Below are positions 1 through 10,301 of a stretch of DNA of 64,000 nucleotides, piece after piece (within the stretch, counting starts at the first letter, position 1; each line of letters opens with the position of its first letter). The translations under genes and the position numbers were made by a program. The notes below the pieces were generated by a model. It saw only the letters and a program-made list of their open reading frames with translations. It was not told the DNA's origin and did no database searches. Source of the DNA: Lewinella sp. JB7 (GTDB lineage Bacteria > Bacteroidota > Bacteroidia > Chitinophagales > Saprospiraceae); assembly GCF_024297185.1 (NCBI RefSeq), contig NZ_JANCTD010000003.1, positions 372,001 through 436,000 on the forward strand, in the 5' to 3' direction.

Positions 1-1
1 T

Positions 2-2482
2 GACGTAACGGGCCGGGTCCAGTACGGCAACGAGAGCGCGGCCAGCATTCTCGGGTACACCCGCAACGCGCTCCTGAAGGCCAGCTATTTTGAGATCAAC
101 CCCCACTTCAGCATGATGGGGTGGAAGAAGTTCTGGAACCGGTTGCAGGAGAACCAGAGCGAGCGACTCGATACGGAATTCGTCAACCGCGACGGCAAGC
201 TGTTCAGCATCAAGGGGCGGGCCGGCTTCGATATCTACAGCGTCGACCCCGAACTGTGTATCGTCATCTTCCGGTCGACGGAAGGCGGCAAGCGGGACGC
301 CGACCTGCTGGAGGCGGTGCAGACGGACGGCAAGATCGGAGCCTGGGAAGTCAATCTGGCGACCAATCAGGTGTTTCTGTCGCCGCTGATACGCGAGTGG
401 TTGGCTCTCTCCGAGGATCGGGTCTTTTATGGCGCTTCCGAGTTCCTCTCTATAATTCAGTCCTACCTGGTAGAGGAGGCTTACGAAGGCATTCGCGCAA
501 CGTATAAGGACCTACGCCGTTCGGCCTGCAAGGTGGATTCCGTGCTCTCGCTCCGCACGCCCACCCTCGACCGGAAAACGGCCCCCACGAACTTCATCGT
601 GCGGGCGCGCTCGGTAGAAAACGAGCTGGAAGTTTATAAGGTGTACGGCACCCTCTGTCTGGAGGATGCCGCCAAACAGGTGATCGAGGATCGCACCGTG
701 CACGAGGAATTGCTTCAGTTGGCCGTCGACCGTCATCCGGACGCCGTGTACATCATTTCCTCCGAAGACCGGAGGGTAATTTATGCCAACGGAAGGGCGG
801 TGGAGATGACCGGTTATTCCCGGGATCAACTTCACGGGCTGGCCGTCTCCCAGCTCTCCGGACTAGGCCACGAGGAAGCGTCGCACATCTACCGGCGGGT
901 ACGCGAGGAGCGGTACGTAGAAACACAAACCAACACTTTTCGTAAAGACGGCAGTCCCGTTCCCTCCCACTCCCGGCTGTACCACTACCAACGGGAAACG
1001 AAGGAATACGTACTCGTGGTTACGCGTGATCTGAGCCAACAATCCGAGGACACCGAAAACGTTCAGCTTTATTCCACTACGCTCGACGTACTGCAGGAAT
1101 GGGTGGTCTGGCTCAACAGCGCCGGAGAGATCGTGCTGCTCAACGAGGCTGCGCGCAAAAAGCTCCGCCGTAAAACTAGTCGTACCATTGAGGGCCTACA
1201 CATCTCGGAAGTGATGCCCGACCTGTCCATTCCGAACCTCGCGGACGTCCGTCAGGAACGCATCGACAACCGCAATCGCCCGGCTACCGAATACCTGTTC
1301 TCCACGACCAGCGGTGACGACCGAACGCTGAATATCCGTTTCGCCCAGGTGGAAGCCGGGGCCCAGAGCTTTCTTTGTCTTATTTGCCGGGATGTCACCA
1401 CCCAGCAACTTAACCGGCGGAAACTGGAAAAGACCAAGCGCCGGGTGGACGAACTGACGAAGCAGCTCCAGAGCGAAAACGAGACCCTGCGGGAACAGAT
1501 CGAGCAGGTCAATACCAGTGGGCCCATCATTACGGTATCCCGTAAATACCAGGAAACCCTGGCCCAGATCGCCCAGGTCTCGGATACCGACGCGACCGTA
1601 CTGGTCACCGGCGAGACCGGAACCGGTAAGGAACTTCTCGCGCAGTCCATTCACAAATTCAGCGGTCGTAGCCGCAAGCCCCTGATCAGTGTAAACTGCG
1701 CCGCCCTGCCGGAAAACCTGATCGAGAGTGAGCTCTTCGGCCACGAAAGGGGGGCCTTCACGGGGGCACACATGCAGAAGAAAGGGAAGTTCGAACTGGC
1801 GGATGCGGGTACCATCTTCCTCGACGAGATCGGCGAATTACCCCTGGATATGCAGGCTAAGCTATTGCGGGTGCTGCAGGAGGGGGAAATCCAACGCATC
1901 GGATCTACCGAATCCATCAACGTTGACGTTCGCGTCGTCGCGGCTACCAACCGGGATCTGGAGCAGATGATCAGTGAGGGCAAATTTCGCGAGGACCTGT
2001 TTTACCGCCTCAACGTGTTCCCGATCCATAACCTCCCCCTGCGCGAGCGTCGGGAAGACATTCCGGTACTCATCAAGCACTTCACCAAAGTGTACTCCGA
2101 CCGGATGGGGCGCAACATCACCCACATCAATCCCCGGGATATGGAACAGCTGATGGCCTACGACTTTCCGGGCAACGTCCGCGAGTTGATCAACCTGGTC
2201 GAACGGGCCGTGATTACTTCCCAGTCTTCCACCCTCAACCTCAGCGCCAGCCTGCGTGCCCTGCGCCGTCCGGATCGCAACGGCGAAAGCCAGGTCCTGT
2301 CCGGCGATAAGATCATTCCTTTCGAGGCGATGCAGAAGCAGTACATCATTGCCGCCCTCAAGCGGACCAATGGCAAGGTTACCGGTCCCGGAGGAGCCGC
2401 CGAACTGCTCGACCTCAACGGTCGGACCCTCATGTCGAAGATGAACAAACTGGGCATCAACCGGAACAAGTTCACGTCCTAG
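2..2482 (+). CDS. PAS-domain sigma-54-dependent transcriptional activator (5' end outside window)
   Basis: The reading frame is open from base 2, upstream of the first in-window ATG at 113. The extra residues read as PAS-domain sequence ([12 protein letters not shown]), so the true start lies left of the window. Several PAS-like segments come first, including one around '[13 protein letters not shown]' near 783-830, then a short coiled coil. The AAA+ sigma-54 interaction domain follows, with Walker A GETGTGKE (about 1610-1633), the GAFTGA loop that contacts sigma-54 (about 1751-1768) and Walker B-type TIFLDEIGE. The C-terminus is a Fis-like helix-turn-helix ([18 protein letters not shown]). 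Known family role: ATP-driven opening of sigma-54 promoters. The PAS domains suggest sensing of a small ligand or redox state; the ligand cannot be read from sequence. There is no classical receiver domain in the visible part. It sits just before the hybrid sensor gene, but a regulatory link is only inference. Confidence 0.93.
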   Translation, partial: DVTGRVQYGNESAASILGYTRNALLKASYFEINPHFSMMGWKKFWNRLQENQSERLDTEFVNRDGKLFSIKGRAGFDIYSVDPELCIVIFRSTEGGKRDADLLEAVQTDGKIGAWEVNLATNQVFLSPLIREWLALSEDRVFYGASEFLSIIQSYLVEEAYEGIRATYKDLRRSACKVDSVLSLRTPTLDRKTAPTNFIVRARSVENELEVYKVYGTLCLEDAAKQVIEDRTVHEELLQLAVDRHPDAVYIISSEDRRVIYANGRAVEMTGYSRDQLHGLAVSQLSGLGHEEASHIYRRVREERYVETQTNTFRKDGSPVPSHSRLYHYQRETKEYVLVVTRDLSQQSEDTENVQLYSTTLDVLQEWVVWLNSAGEIVLLNEAARKKLRRKTSRTIEGLHISEVMPDLSIPNLADVRQERIDNRNRPATEYLFSTTSGDDRTLNIRFAQVEAGAQSFLCLICRDVTTQQLNRRKLEKTKRRVDELTKQLQSENETLREQIEQVNTSGPIITVSRKYQETLAQIAQVSDTDATVLVTGETGTGKELLAQSIHKFSGRSRKPLISVNCAALPENLIESELFGHERGAFTGAHMQKKGKFELADAGTIFLDEIGELPLDMQAKLLRVLQEGEIQRIGSTESINVDVRVVAATNRDLEQMISEGKFREDLFYRLNVFPIHNLPLRERREDIPVLIKHFTKVYSDRMGRNITHINPRDMEQLMAYDFPGNVRELINLVERAVITSQSSTLNLSASLRALRRPDRNGESQVLSGDKIIPFEAMQKQYIIAALKRTNGKVTGPGGAAELLDLNGRTLMSKMNKLGINRNKFTS

Positions 2483-2510
2483 GTACGGTGGCCTATAACG
2501 TATGATTCGC

Positions 2511-2592
2511 AATTGGTAGGATTTGGGTTTATTCCCTCCCCCAGCCCCCCTGTCTTCCCACCGCCGTCAGAAATTGGGTATCATTACCAATT
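2511..2592 (+). promoter_or_regulatory. AATTGGTA half-sites upstream of the hybrid sensor
   Basis: AATTGGTA occurs at 2511-2518 and inverted (TACCAATT) at 2585-2592. A one-base variant, AATTGGGTA, lies at 2572-2580, so the last two form an inverted repeat around TCAT. They lie in the gap before the sensor gene if translation starts at 2664. A -7-like TAGGATTTG (2517-2525) overlaps the first copy. This could be an operator or a leader hairpin; nothing in the sequence tells which. Confidence 0.35.
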
Positions 2593-2663
2593 CCATTTCC
2601 GGCGGTCCGTACGGGGATTCAGCCCTTCCCCCCTTCGGCAGCACCGCCCCCTCAATCCACGAT

Positions 2664-5600
2664 ATGGCGACCGTAATCCGTTTCGGCATTCTAGTAATCT
2701 GGCTTACGTGCCGCCTGCACGCCCAGCAGGCACCGGGCTACTTCGATCACCTCACCAGCGAAAACGGACTAACGGAAAATCACGTTAACGCCATTCACCA
2801 GGATGAGCAGGGGTATCTATGGTTCGGCACCTTCGATGGGCTGAACCGCTACGACGGCTACGATGTCGTCAGCTATAAGCCCGACCCCAATCGATCGAGT
2901 ACGCTCAGCGGTCTGCTGATCTTTGCCCTCACCAGCGACCAACAGGGCAGCATCTGGATCGGAACTACGGGTACGGGACTGAACCGCTTTGATCCCCGGT
3001 CGGCGACCTTCGAATACTACGGTCCGGAAGACGGCCGCCCGCATTCTTTGGTGAGCAATACGGTACAGTCACTACTTACCGACAGTCGCAACCGCCTGCT
3101 GGTGGGAACGGATAAGGGCGTAAGCATCCTTGATCTGAACGATACGATCGATGGCCCACCGGCGTTCACCAACTACCAAATCAACGGACTGGGATCGCGG
3201 ATCGAAAAGATCTTCGAAGACCGCGACGGGGGCATCTGGCTCGGCACCGAGCATGGGCTCTACAAAATGGTCGAATCGCCAAACGGAGGGGTTCAGTTCG
3301 TTCGCTACAGTCTTCCCACTCAGGATGACCGACACCTGAGTATCAACGACATCGTTCAATCGAGGGACGGACAAATGATCGTCGGCGGCAACCTCGGCTT
3401 ATTCTATCAGGTGCGGTCTCCGGGAAGCACGGATTTCGTGAAGGCGGAGGACTACAACGTAACCTCCATGATCCTGGATCCCGCGACCGATCACCTGTGG
3501 GTGGGCACCACCCAGGGTTTACGCGGCCTGGTAGTAGGTCGCTTCGGGGACGCCCCCCGCGCCGAGATGTCTTTCGTTCACGTTACCGCCGATCGCCGGA
3601 GCCTGAGCAACGACAATATCACCGCGGTTTATTTGGATCACTCCGGTATGCTCTGGATCGGCACCTTTGGTGGGGGGGTCAATAAATTCGATCCCCGGGG
3701 CAAACGGTTTTTCCAAATTCAGCGCATTGATGAAGACCACAGTTTATCCAATAACGGAGTGCGGGCGCTTTATCAGGACAAGAGTGGCGGGGTATGGGTA
3801 GGCACCGTCGGTGGAGGATTGAACTACAGTGAGCAACAACTCCAGGCCGGCGCCGAAGCCCGGTTCCGAACCATCAGTCCGCCGGGCCGGGTGTACAGTA
3901 TTCTGGAAGTGGACAATAGGGCCGGTCATCGTATGTTGCTCGGCAGTGATTCCGGGCCGGGACTGTTCGAGATCGACCTGCGCACCACTCCCTACGTGGC
4001 CCGGCCCATCAGGAGTATGAACCGGGCCGTCTTTTCCCTCCTCGAGTCAAACGACGGCACCGTATGGTTAGGCACTTACGCCGGTGGTCTCCACCGGTGG
4101 GTTCCCCGCGACGACGGGACCTACGACAAGACCACTTTCCGTAGTGAACCGGGCACGGGGGGGCTGCCGAGCGACATCATCCGCAGTCTGCTGGAGGATC
4201 GGGCGGGTAACTTGTGGATCGGTACCGCGGACGGGCTCGCGCGCATCAGTGCCGACTCCCTCCATCTGGACGATCCATCCTTTCGGGTATACCGGAACGT
4301 GCCGGGCGATACCTTGACCCTGAGCCACAATTACGTTCTTCCCCTCTTCGAAGCCAGTAATGGCTCCATCTGGGTCGGAACCTTCGGGGGTGGCCTGAAT
4401 CGATACGTGCCCGCCTCCGAGGGCAGGGCCGATCACTTCGAGCACGTCGATGAGCGGGATGGCCTCCGGAGCGGGGTGATCAAAGCCATCCTGGAGGACG
4501 GTGACGGTCAGTTGTGGTTTTCCTCCAACATGGGGATCACTCGGTATACGCCTCCCACGGGCGATCTCGTCCACTTCGATTACAGCGACGGACTGCAGAG
4601 TAACGAATTCCAGGAACTGGCGGCGGTACGCCAGCAAGACGGAACCCTCATATTCGGCGGAGTTAACGGACTGAACCTGTTCGATCCGGCCATCATCAAG
4701 GCAAACACCGTTCCGGCAAAGCCCATCATCACGGAGTTGAACATCGGTAACGAGACGGTAGGCATTATGGATACGGTGAACGGCCGGGTCGTACTCGAAC
4801 AGAGTATATCCCACACGGATCGTCTGGACCTTACCTACCGCCAGAACAGCATTTCCTTCAAGTTCGCCGGCCTCCACTTCGCCTCTCCGGGCAAGAACAG
4901 CTTTGCCTACCGCTTACGGGGGTTCGACGACGACTGGATCCACACGAACGCGGATCAGCGGATGGCCACTTATACCAACCTGCCCTACGACGACTACGTA
5001 TTCGAGGTGAAAGCCGCGAACAGCGACGGGGTTTGGAACGAGACACCGGCCGCAATCGCGGTATCGATCGCCCCCCCCTTTTACGCCACCTGGTATGCCT
5101 TCGTCCTTTACGGACTGGGCTTCCTGGCCATGATGTACGCCGTGCGCCGGTATTCCATCATTGACGCGGAGGAGAAGAACCGCCTGCTCATCAAACGAGT
5201 CAGCCAGGAGAAGACCGAGGAGCTTAATCAGTTGAAGCTCCAATTCTTTACCAACATCAGTCATGAATTCCGCACCCCCCTCACGCTCATCACCAGTCCC
5301 CTGGAATCGCTGATCCAAAACGGGGAAAATATACCCCCCCTGCGGCGCGATCAGTTCTACCATTTGATGTACAAAAATTCGAAGTACCTGCTGCGACTCG
5401 TGGATCAGCTACTCGATTTCCGCCGGCTCGACCAGGGTCAAATGCCCTTACAGGTCCGGAAATCGGATATTGTGAGCTTCGTCGACGAGGCTACCGCTCC
5501 CTTTGAATTTTTGGCAACCAAGAAGAACGTCACCTACTCCATTCGGGCGGAAGAGTCGCCGATTACCACCTGGTTCGATCCGGACGTACTGGAGAAAATC

Positions 5601-6893
5601 CTCTTCAATCTACTCTCCAATGCCTTCAAGTTCACCCCTTCCGGCGGTGAGGTTCGCCTGACAATTCGCAAATCGAACGCCAACGATCGCCACTTTAAAA
5701 CCCACCTGGATACCTACGGCGCCGTCTGCATCAGCGTAATGAACACCGGCCCCGGCATTCCCCGCCGGCAACTGAGACGCATCTTCGATCGCTTCTATAA
5801 ATCCACGACCGAAGGTTTGCAAAACCGGGAGGGTGCCGGCATCGGCCTGGCCTTCACTAAAACCCTGGTAGATCTTCACCACGGCTTGATAAACGCCGAG
5901 AGCGAAGTGGGTCAACAGACAACCTTCCACGTCCGCCTGGCGCTGGATAAGAACCACTACTCGAAGAGCCAGATCGCCCAATCCTCCGCCACCAGCTACG
6001 TACCCCAGTCCGATCCGGTAGACTATTTCATGCCCGACGAGAATCTGCCGGAGGAAGAACTTAACAGTCTGCAGTTGAACAAATTACCTGCCGCTCGCCG
6101 TGGTAACGATGCTGAAGAAGAAAGTCCTTTACTGCTTTACATCGACGACAACAGCGATCTGCGCAATTTCATCCGCCAGGGTTTCGCCAGCGATTTTCGG
6201 GTTATCGCGGCCGACGGTGGCGCGGCCGGCATCGAACTGGCCAAAACTTCACTGCCCGACATCGTGATCTCCGACATCATGATGCCGGAAGTCGACGGTA
6301 TGCAGGTACTGGAAGCCCTGAAAAACGATCCCCGTACCAGTCATATTCCCGTGATCATGCTGACGGCCAAGGATACCGAAGAGAGCGTGGCCGAGGGCCT
6401 GGGGTATGGCGCGGACGGTTACGTGACCAAACCCTTCAACCTGGAACTGCTGCGGCAACAGATCATCAACATCGTCAATTTCCGGGAAGCCCTGCGCGCG
6501 CGCTTCCGCCAGGAGGTGATCACCTCGCCGAAGGAAGTGACCGTCACCAACGCCGACGAAGAGTTTTTGCAGCAAGCCATGGACATCGTGGAGGAAAACA
6601 TGTCGAATACCGAGTTTTCGGTCGAGCAGCTCGTCCGCGAAATGAGCGTATCCCGCAGCAAACTTTACCTTAAACTCAAAGCACTGACCGGGCAGTCCAG
6701 TAGTGAATTCGTCCGCACCATTCGCCTGAAACGGGCCGTACAGTTGCTGGAAGACAGCAACTACTCGGTGAAGGAGGTGATGTTCATGACCGGATTCAAT
6801 ACGGCCTCCTACTTCTCCAAGTGCTTCAAGCAGCAGTTCGGCATCGTGCCGAGCGAGTATATGCGCAAGAAGCGCGAAGATGCCGAGGCCTGA
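2664..6893 (+). CDS. hybrid two-component system sensor/regulator (HTCS: propeller, kinase, receiver, AraC)
   Basis: Single-protein two-component system of about 1409 aa. The ATG at 2664 is chosen over the frame-open ATG at 2523 because it starts a clear signal peptide (MATVIRFGILVIWLTC, cut near HAQQ). The order is: periplasmic two-component-propeller repeats with recurring LW-x-GT motifs (about residues 30-700), Y_Y_Y domain, a membrane helix near 806-832, a HisKA domain with the phospho-accepting His at about 867 (NISHEFRTP), an ATPase domain with N box (NLLSNAFKF) and G box (GAGIGLAF), a receiver with Asp at about 1204 (ISDIMMPE) and a C-terminal AraC helix-turn-helix. Such proteins in Bacteroidota bind oligosaccharides in the periplasm and switch on the neighbouring polysaccharide genes. 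The likely targets are the GH16/GH117 operon that converges on it and the SusCD region downstream; this is inference. Confidence 0.96.
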   Translation: MATVIRFGILVIWLTCRLHAQQAPGYFDHLTSENGLTENHVNAIHQDEQGYLWFGTFDGLNRYDGYDVVSYKPDPNRSSTLSGLLIFALTSDQQGSIWIGTTGTGLNRFDPRSATFEYYGPEDGRPHSLVSNTVQSLLTDSRNRLLVGTDKGVSILDLNDTIDGPPAFTNYQINGLGSRIEKIFEDRDGGIWLGTEHGLYKMVESPNGGVQFVRYSLPTQDDRHLSINDIVQSRDGQMIVGGNLGLFYQVRSPGSTDFVKAEDYNVTSMILDPATDHLWVGTTQGLRGLVVGRFGDAPRAEMSFVHVTADRRSLSNDNITAVYLDHSGMLWIGTFGGGVNKFDPRGKRFFQIQRIDEDHSLSNNGVRALYQDKSGGVWVGTVGGGLNYSEQQLQAGAEARFRTISPPGRVYSILEVDNRAGHRMLLGSDSGPGLFEIDLRTTPYVARPIRSMNRAVFSLLESNDGTVWLGTYAGGLHRWVPRDDGTYDKTTFRSEPGTGGLPSDIIRSLLEDRAGNLWIGTADGLARISADSLHLDDPSFRVYRNVPGDTLTLSHNYVLPLFEASNGSIWVGTFGGGLNRYVPASEGRADHFEHVDERDGLRSGVIKAILEDGDGQLWFSSNMGITRYTPPTGDLVHFDYSDGLQSNEFQELAAVRQQDGTLIFGGVNGLNLFDPAIIKANTVPAKPIITELNIGNETVGIMDTVNGRVVLEQSISHTDRLDLTYRQNSISFKFAGLHFASPGKNSFAYRLRGFDDDWIHTNADQRMATYTNLPYDDYVFEVKAANSDGVWNETPAAIAVSIAPPFYATWYAFVLYGLGFLAMMYAVRRYSIIDAEEKNRLLIKRVSQEKTEELNQLKLQFFTNISHEFRTPLTLITSPLESLIQNGENIPPLRRDQFYHLMYKNSKYLLRLVDQLLDFRRLDQGQMPLQVRKSDIVSFVDEATAPFEFLATKKNVTYSIRAEESPITTWFDPDVLEKILFNLLSNAFKFTPSGGEVRLTIRKSNANDRHFKTHLDTYGAVCISVMNTGPGIPRRQLRRIFDRFYKSTTEGLQNREGAGIGLAFTKTLVDLHHGLINAESEVGQQTTFHVRLALDKNHYSKSQIAQSSATSYVPQSDPVDYFMPDENLPEEELNSLQLNKLPAARRGNDAEEESPLLLYIDDNSDLRNFIRQGFASDFRVIAADGGAAGIELAKTSLPDIVISDIMMPEVDGMQVLEALKNDPRTSHIPVIMLTAKDTEESVAEGLGYGADGYVTKPFNLELLRQQIINIVNFREALRARFRQEVITSPKEVTVTNADEEFLQQAMDIVEENMSNTEFSVEQLVREMSVSRSKLYLKLKALTGQSSSEFVRTIRLKRAVQLLEDSNYSVKEVMFMTGFNTASYFSKCFKQQFGIVPSEYMRKKREDAEA

Positions 6894-6906
6894 GTAGCTC
6901 CGGACG

Positions 6907-7776
6907 CTACTCCCGTGGCCGGTAAGCCCTGATCCAGTCCACGAGCATCACGTTGTTCTTATCGTCCGCCAGTTCCGCGTCCGTGGCTACGATTCCCTTG
7001 TCCGAGCGCCAGGCGTGGTCTTCCGTATCGATGATGAGGTACATGGCCCGATCGAGCCCTACTCCTTCGGGATCATCCTGTGGTGTCAGCCTGAGCCGGC
7101 GCACGAGTTGGCCGTCGATGTAAAAGTCTACCTTCCAGGGGTCGATCCAGTAAGCTCCGAACCGGTGAAAATCCTTGCGGTAAGGTACCTTCCCGGCCAG
7201 CGCGTGGTGGGATTGATCGTTCCAATTTTCTAGGATGTGGTTGTCCGCGTCCCGTACGAAGATGTGGTGGTTGTTGGAGGCGTGGGTAGCGAAGTAGTGT
7301 TGATTGGGACGGTCACCGCCGTAAATTTCCAGAATGTCCAGTTCCCGCCGGTCATCCTCGCTCAGCAACCACAGGTTGGAAGAGAGCACCTGATTGCTGA
7401 CCTTTATGCTCGCTTCGATGAAGATGGGATAGGAAACGGGGGCTCGGGAAGTAATCACGCCGCAGTACACCCTTTCGGTGCCCTCCTTACGGGAGGCCCT
7501 GATGATCAGATGGCCATCCGCCACGTCCGAGTGCCCCGCGTCCCATTCCGTGAGCCCCGGCCCGTTCCAGGAATTAAAGTAGGTATCCCGCCAACGTTTC
7601 GTGAACCGCCGTCCCTTGCCCCGGTAGTGGAAGCTATCGGAGAGCGTCTGGATAAGCGCCCATTCCTTGCCGGGTCCGGCGACGGCCGGTACCGGGATGC
7701 CTGACCAATCCTGGGCTCCGGCCGTGCCAACCGGGAAAAGTACCGCGATCAGTACGTAGTGCAGTATCCATCGCAT
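6907..7776 (-). CDS. GH16 beta-agarase/porphyranase-like endo-glycanase
   Basis: Secreted endo-hydrolase of 289 aa. The start at 7776 is chosen because it gives a signal peptide (MRWILHYVLIAVLFPVGTAGA, cut near AQ); the longer frame from 7887 overlaps the upstream gene. The GH16 catalytic signature E-x-D-x-x-E is intact in ELDILE: Glu145 nucleophile, Asp147, Glu150 acid/base. The N-terminal 'NGPGLTEW' and the 'SNLWLLSEDD' run into the active site resemble beta-agarases and porphyranases rather than laminarinases or carrageenases. The expected action is cleavage of beta-1,4 bonds of agar-type galactans in the periplasm or at the cell surface. It is the last gene of a three-gene minus-strand operon, 5 bp after the GH117 stop, and faces the hybrid sensor with a 13-bp gap. 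Agarase versus porphyranase cannot be settled by eye. Confidence 0.87.
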   Translation of the reverse strand: MRWILHYVLIAVLFPVGTAGAQDWSGIPVPAVAGPGKEWALIQTLSDSFHYRGKGRRFTKRWRDTYFNSWNGPGLTEWDAGHSDVADGHLIIRASRKEGTERVYCGVITSRAPVSYPIFIEASIKVSNQVLSSNLWLLSEDDRRELDILEIYGGDRPNQHYFATHASNNHHIFVRDADNHILENWNDQSHHALAGKVPYRKDFHRFGAYWIDPWKVDFYIDGQLVRRLRLTPQDDPEGVGLDRAMYLIIDTEDHAWRSDKGIVATDAELADDKNNVMLVDWIRAYRPRE

Positions 7777-7781
7777 GCGTT

Positions 7782-8975
7782 CTATCTTCTGGCTTCCCCC
7801 TTGGCTACGTGCTGTTCCTTCCGCCGACCCTCGAAGCGACGGATGTACTGGTAATCCCCGTTTGCGTACTGGTGAGTCAGGCCCCACTCCATGATCTTCA
7901 GGGGATCCTCCTCACTCTGGTTGGAGCGGACCAGTCCGATGGCGTGGGGAGCTCCGGGTATGGCGCTCATGATCTCGAAGTTGATCCCGTCGGGTGCCCA
8001 CTGAATCGTATTCTTTTCGAAGCCGTCGGTGGTGATCAGGGAAGCGATTCCACCGTTGTAGTGCCAGACGCAAATTTCGTGGCCGCTGTTGCTGATGGGG
8101 TTGTAGGGCGACTTAACGTAGGGCCCCAGCGGATCGTCAGCGATGGCCACGCCGTGCCGAATTTGGCGACCGCCGAAGGTGATGGCCTCCCCCATCTGTT
8201 CACCCTTGTAGTAGAGGTAAAATTTGCCGTTGTACGCCATCAGGCACGGATCGTGCACCTTGTGGCTATCGAAGTCTCCCTTTTTTTCCACGGCAAAGCG
8301 ATTCTGCTCCTCCCCCTTCCAGATGCCGTTGTCGGCCGGACTCAGGATCGGCTCCTCCAACTTGGTCCACGGTCCGTCGGGGCTATCCGACCAGGCCAGG
8401 CCGACCTGATTCTTTACGCGTACAGTGTAGGGCGACTTTACGGTTTGGTAGGTGAGGTAATATTTCCCGTCGTAGGGCAAGCATTCGACCGTGAACACGG
8501 AGCGATCATCGTAAGCTCCGGGCTCACCGCGACCGACGGCCATTCCCTGCTCCTCCCAGGTCCAGCCGTCCTTACTGGTGGCGTACCAGATGTCGCAGCG
8601 ATCCCAGGGGAAGACCTTCTCCTTATCGATGTCTCCCCCGAATCCCTGCGTCGGTCCGGTACTGCGGGAGTACCACACGTAGTAAGTATCCCCGACCTTG
8701 ATCACCGCGCTGGGGTCGCGGCGCACCACCCCCTCCTCGTAGGCGAGATCGCCCTTCAGGTCCATGGTTTTATACTCCAGGAACCATTCGTTGCTACGAC
8801 CCTCCTTCGGCCACTGTAGGGCACGTTTACTGGCCGCGCTGAGGTGTTCCGGGTCGGTGATGCCGAGAAAATCAATGTCGTCCTGGCTAGGCTCGGGGGC
8901 GCTGGAAAGGTCGGTTTGTTGCATGTTCTGGCAGGAGGACAGCAGTAGTAAGAGGGAAAGGATGCGGTATAGCAT
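7782..8975 (-). CDS. GH117 alpha-1,3-(3,6-anhydro)-L-galactosidase lipoprotein (neoagarobiose hydrolase-like)
   Basis: 397 aa. The start at 8975 gives a lipoprotein signal with lipobox LLSSC (Cys15). The fold should be the five-bladed propeller of GH117. Motifs match family members: RRDPSAV (Asp87), KVHDPC (Asp242) and NSGHE (His299, Glu300), as do 'VFPWD' and 'YQTVKSPYT'. Spacing between the three acidic residues equals that recalled for the Zobellia enzyme AhgA (97, 252, 310), shifted by ten. Known role: removal of terminal 3,6-anhydro-L-galactose from neoagaro-oligosaccharides, the step after GH16 cleavage. The GH16 gene follows after 5 bp, so the pair makes biochemical sense. An alternative is a GH117 member acting on a different terminal sugar. 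Confidence 0.92.
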   Translation of the reverse strand: MLYRILSLLLLLSSCQNMQQTDLSSAPEPSQDDIDFLGITDPEHLSAASKRALQWPKEGRSNEWFLEYKTMDLKGDLAYEEGVVRRDPSAVIKVGDTYYVWYSRSTGPTQGFGGDIDKEKVFPWDRCDIWYATSKDGWTWEEQGMAVGRGEPGAYDDRSVFTVECLPYDGKYYLTYQTVKSPYTVRVKNQVGLAWSDSPDGPWTKLEEPILSPADNGIWKGEEQNRFAVEKKGDFDSHKVHDPCLMAYNGKFYLYYKGEQMGEAITFGGRQIRHGVAIADDPLGPYVKSPYNPISNSGHEICVWHYNGGIASLITTDGFEKNTIQWAPDGINFEIMSAIPGAPHAIGLVRSNQSEEDPLKIMEWGLTHQYANGDYQYIRRFEGRRKEQHVAKGEARR

Positions 8976-9031
8976 GAGTAAGGTATGTTGACTGTTAGGG
9001 TTGTATCGGCGCTTCCGACGACAGGAATCGC

Positions 9032-10159
9032 TCACACTCGCTCGAGTTTTACGGGGGGCGTACGGTGGGCGTTCCACTGGCAGACGTAGACGTTCTCGTC
9101 CCCATCCACGCAGACGTCGTGGCCGTTATAGAAGGTCCGGGCGGCGTCCTGGGCCACGGGCTGTAGTTGATCGTTTTCGTACACGGGTCGTTCTCCTCCG
9201 GGGCAGGAAACAACGCGATCGTCGCGGTCCATTACCATCGTGAATCCGGTCTGCCGCAACCAGGGCTGCTCGCCTCCCTCGCTGAAGTCGTGGCTCCAGC
9301 ACACCCCGGCGTAAACGTTCTCACCGTGGATGACGGGACGGCAAATTTGCAGATTGGCCAGGTCCACCGTTTTGATCCACTTCCCGTCAAGGGTGAAGTA
9401 CTTGTATTCCTTCGTCGAGCGGCTGGTGACGAGCAGGCGGGGACCGGCCGGGTCGCGGGAGTCGACGGCTATACCGTGGGCATTGTGCAAATCATAGTTC
9501 TTGTCGGCATTATCGTGGCCGCCGAACTTGCGGATGAACCTTCCCCGCTGATCGTACTGCAGGATATAGTCGGAGCCGTAGCCGTCGGCGATGTAGATGT
9601 CTCCGTTGGGCGCCACGGCAGTTTCGGTGGGTTGAAAGGGCATTCCCGGTTCGTACTCTCCGATGCCCTGCGGGTGGCCGATGCTGAAAACGAGTTTACC
9701 ATCCACCGTTAACTTAGCGACGTAGCCGTTCTGGCGGATCATGGTGCGACCGTCTTTCCGGCTGCGCATCCAACCGCTTTCGCTGACGTACAGCATATCC
9801 TCGCCCCCCTCGTCGACCAGCGTCAGACCGTGACCGCCGGGCCAGTACGTCCCCCAGGAGTCGACCACTTTGCCGGATTTGTCGAACACGATGATGTTAT
9901 TGCGCGGGTCATCGCCGATCATGATCAGTCGTCCCTTGCTGTCCGTCACCATTTCGTGGCAGTTGTCGAGGAAGGTGGTGAAGGGATTGATCTGCGCCCA
10001 GTCGCGGTGTACGCGGTAGCGGTAATTTCCGTGTCCGATGAGTTCTTCCATACTGCTTGCTTGCTTGCGGTGCTTACTTCCGATGGCGAAGGCGGGAGCG
10101 GTGACCAGCGCGGTGGCCAGGGTCATGCCGGTCTGGACAAACGATCTTCGGGAAGCCAT
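9032..10159 (-). CDS. Tat-exported six-bladed beta-propeller (NHL-type) protein
   Basis: 375 aa, first gene of the minus-strand operon with GH117 and GH16. The N-terminus has a twin-arginine signal (SRRSFVQTG followed by a hydrophobic stretch ending APAFA), so the folded protein is probably exported by Tat. The body carries repeated propeller blades of the NHL/SMP-30 type, for example '[20 protein letters not shown]', 'GRFIRKFGG' and '[10 protein letters not shown]'. No catalytic motif was recognised. Similar propellers often sit beside sugar-degrading genes in Bacteroidota and Planctomycetes, but the substrate is unknown. It could be a lactonase-like enzyme, a cofactor-binding protein or a glycan-binding scaffold. 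Tat export hints at a bound cofactor or metal, which is inference. Confidence 0.75.
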   Translation of the reverse strand: MASRRSFVQTGMTLATALVTAPAFAIGSKHRKQASSMEELIGHGNYRYRVHRDWAQINPFTTFLDNCHEMVTDSKGRLIMIGDDPRNNIIVFDKSGKVVDSWGTYWPGGHGLTLVDEGGEDMLYVSESGWMRSRKDGRTMIRQNGYVAKLTVDGKLVFSIGHPQGIGEYEPGMPFQPTETAVAPNGDIYIADGYGSDYILQYDQRGRFIRKFGGHDNADKNYDLHNAHGIAVDSRDPAGPRLLVTSRSTKEYKYFTLDGKWIKTVDLANLQICRPVIHGENVYAGVCWSHDFSEGGEQPWLRQTGFTMVMDRDDRVVSCPGGERPVYENDQLQPVAQDAARTFYNGHDVCVDGDENVYVCQWNAHRTPPVKLERV

Positions 10160-10184
10160 ACATTAGGTAGGTGGGTAACTCCAG

Positions 10185-10191
10185 CAAGGTA
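10185..10191 (-). promoter_or_regulatory. -7 element TACCTTG for the propeller-GH117-GH16 operon
   Basis: Read on the minus strand, TACCTTG lies 26 nt before the ATG at 10159. It matches the Bacteroidota -7 form TAnnTTTG except for one missing T, and the same word occurs before several other genes in this window. No clear -33 element was found. Confidence 0.4.
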
Positions 10192-10301
10192 GCCGTAAGG
10201 ATGGCGCCGGCCCTATCACGGAGGTACAAAAGCGTGCCACGTATGATCGGAGGGTCGTTTTTTCGGCGGGGACGCGGGTGCAATGTCTTTTCTTGCAAGC
10301 C

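Noticed and set aside
2523-2663. Longer N-terminus of the hybrid sensor from the ATG at 2523
   Set aside because: The extra 47 residues are proline-rich with no domain, and they would bury the clear signal peptide that starts at 2664.
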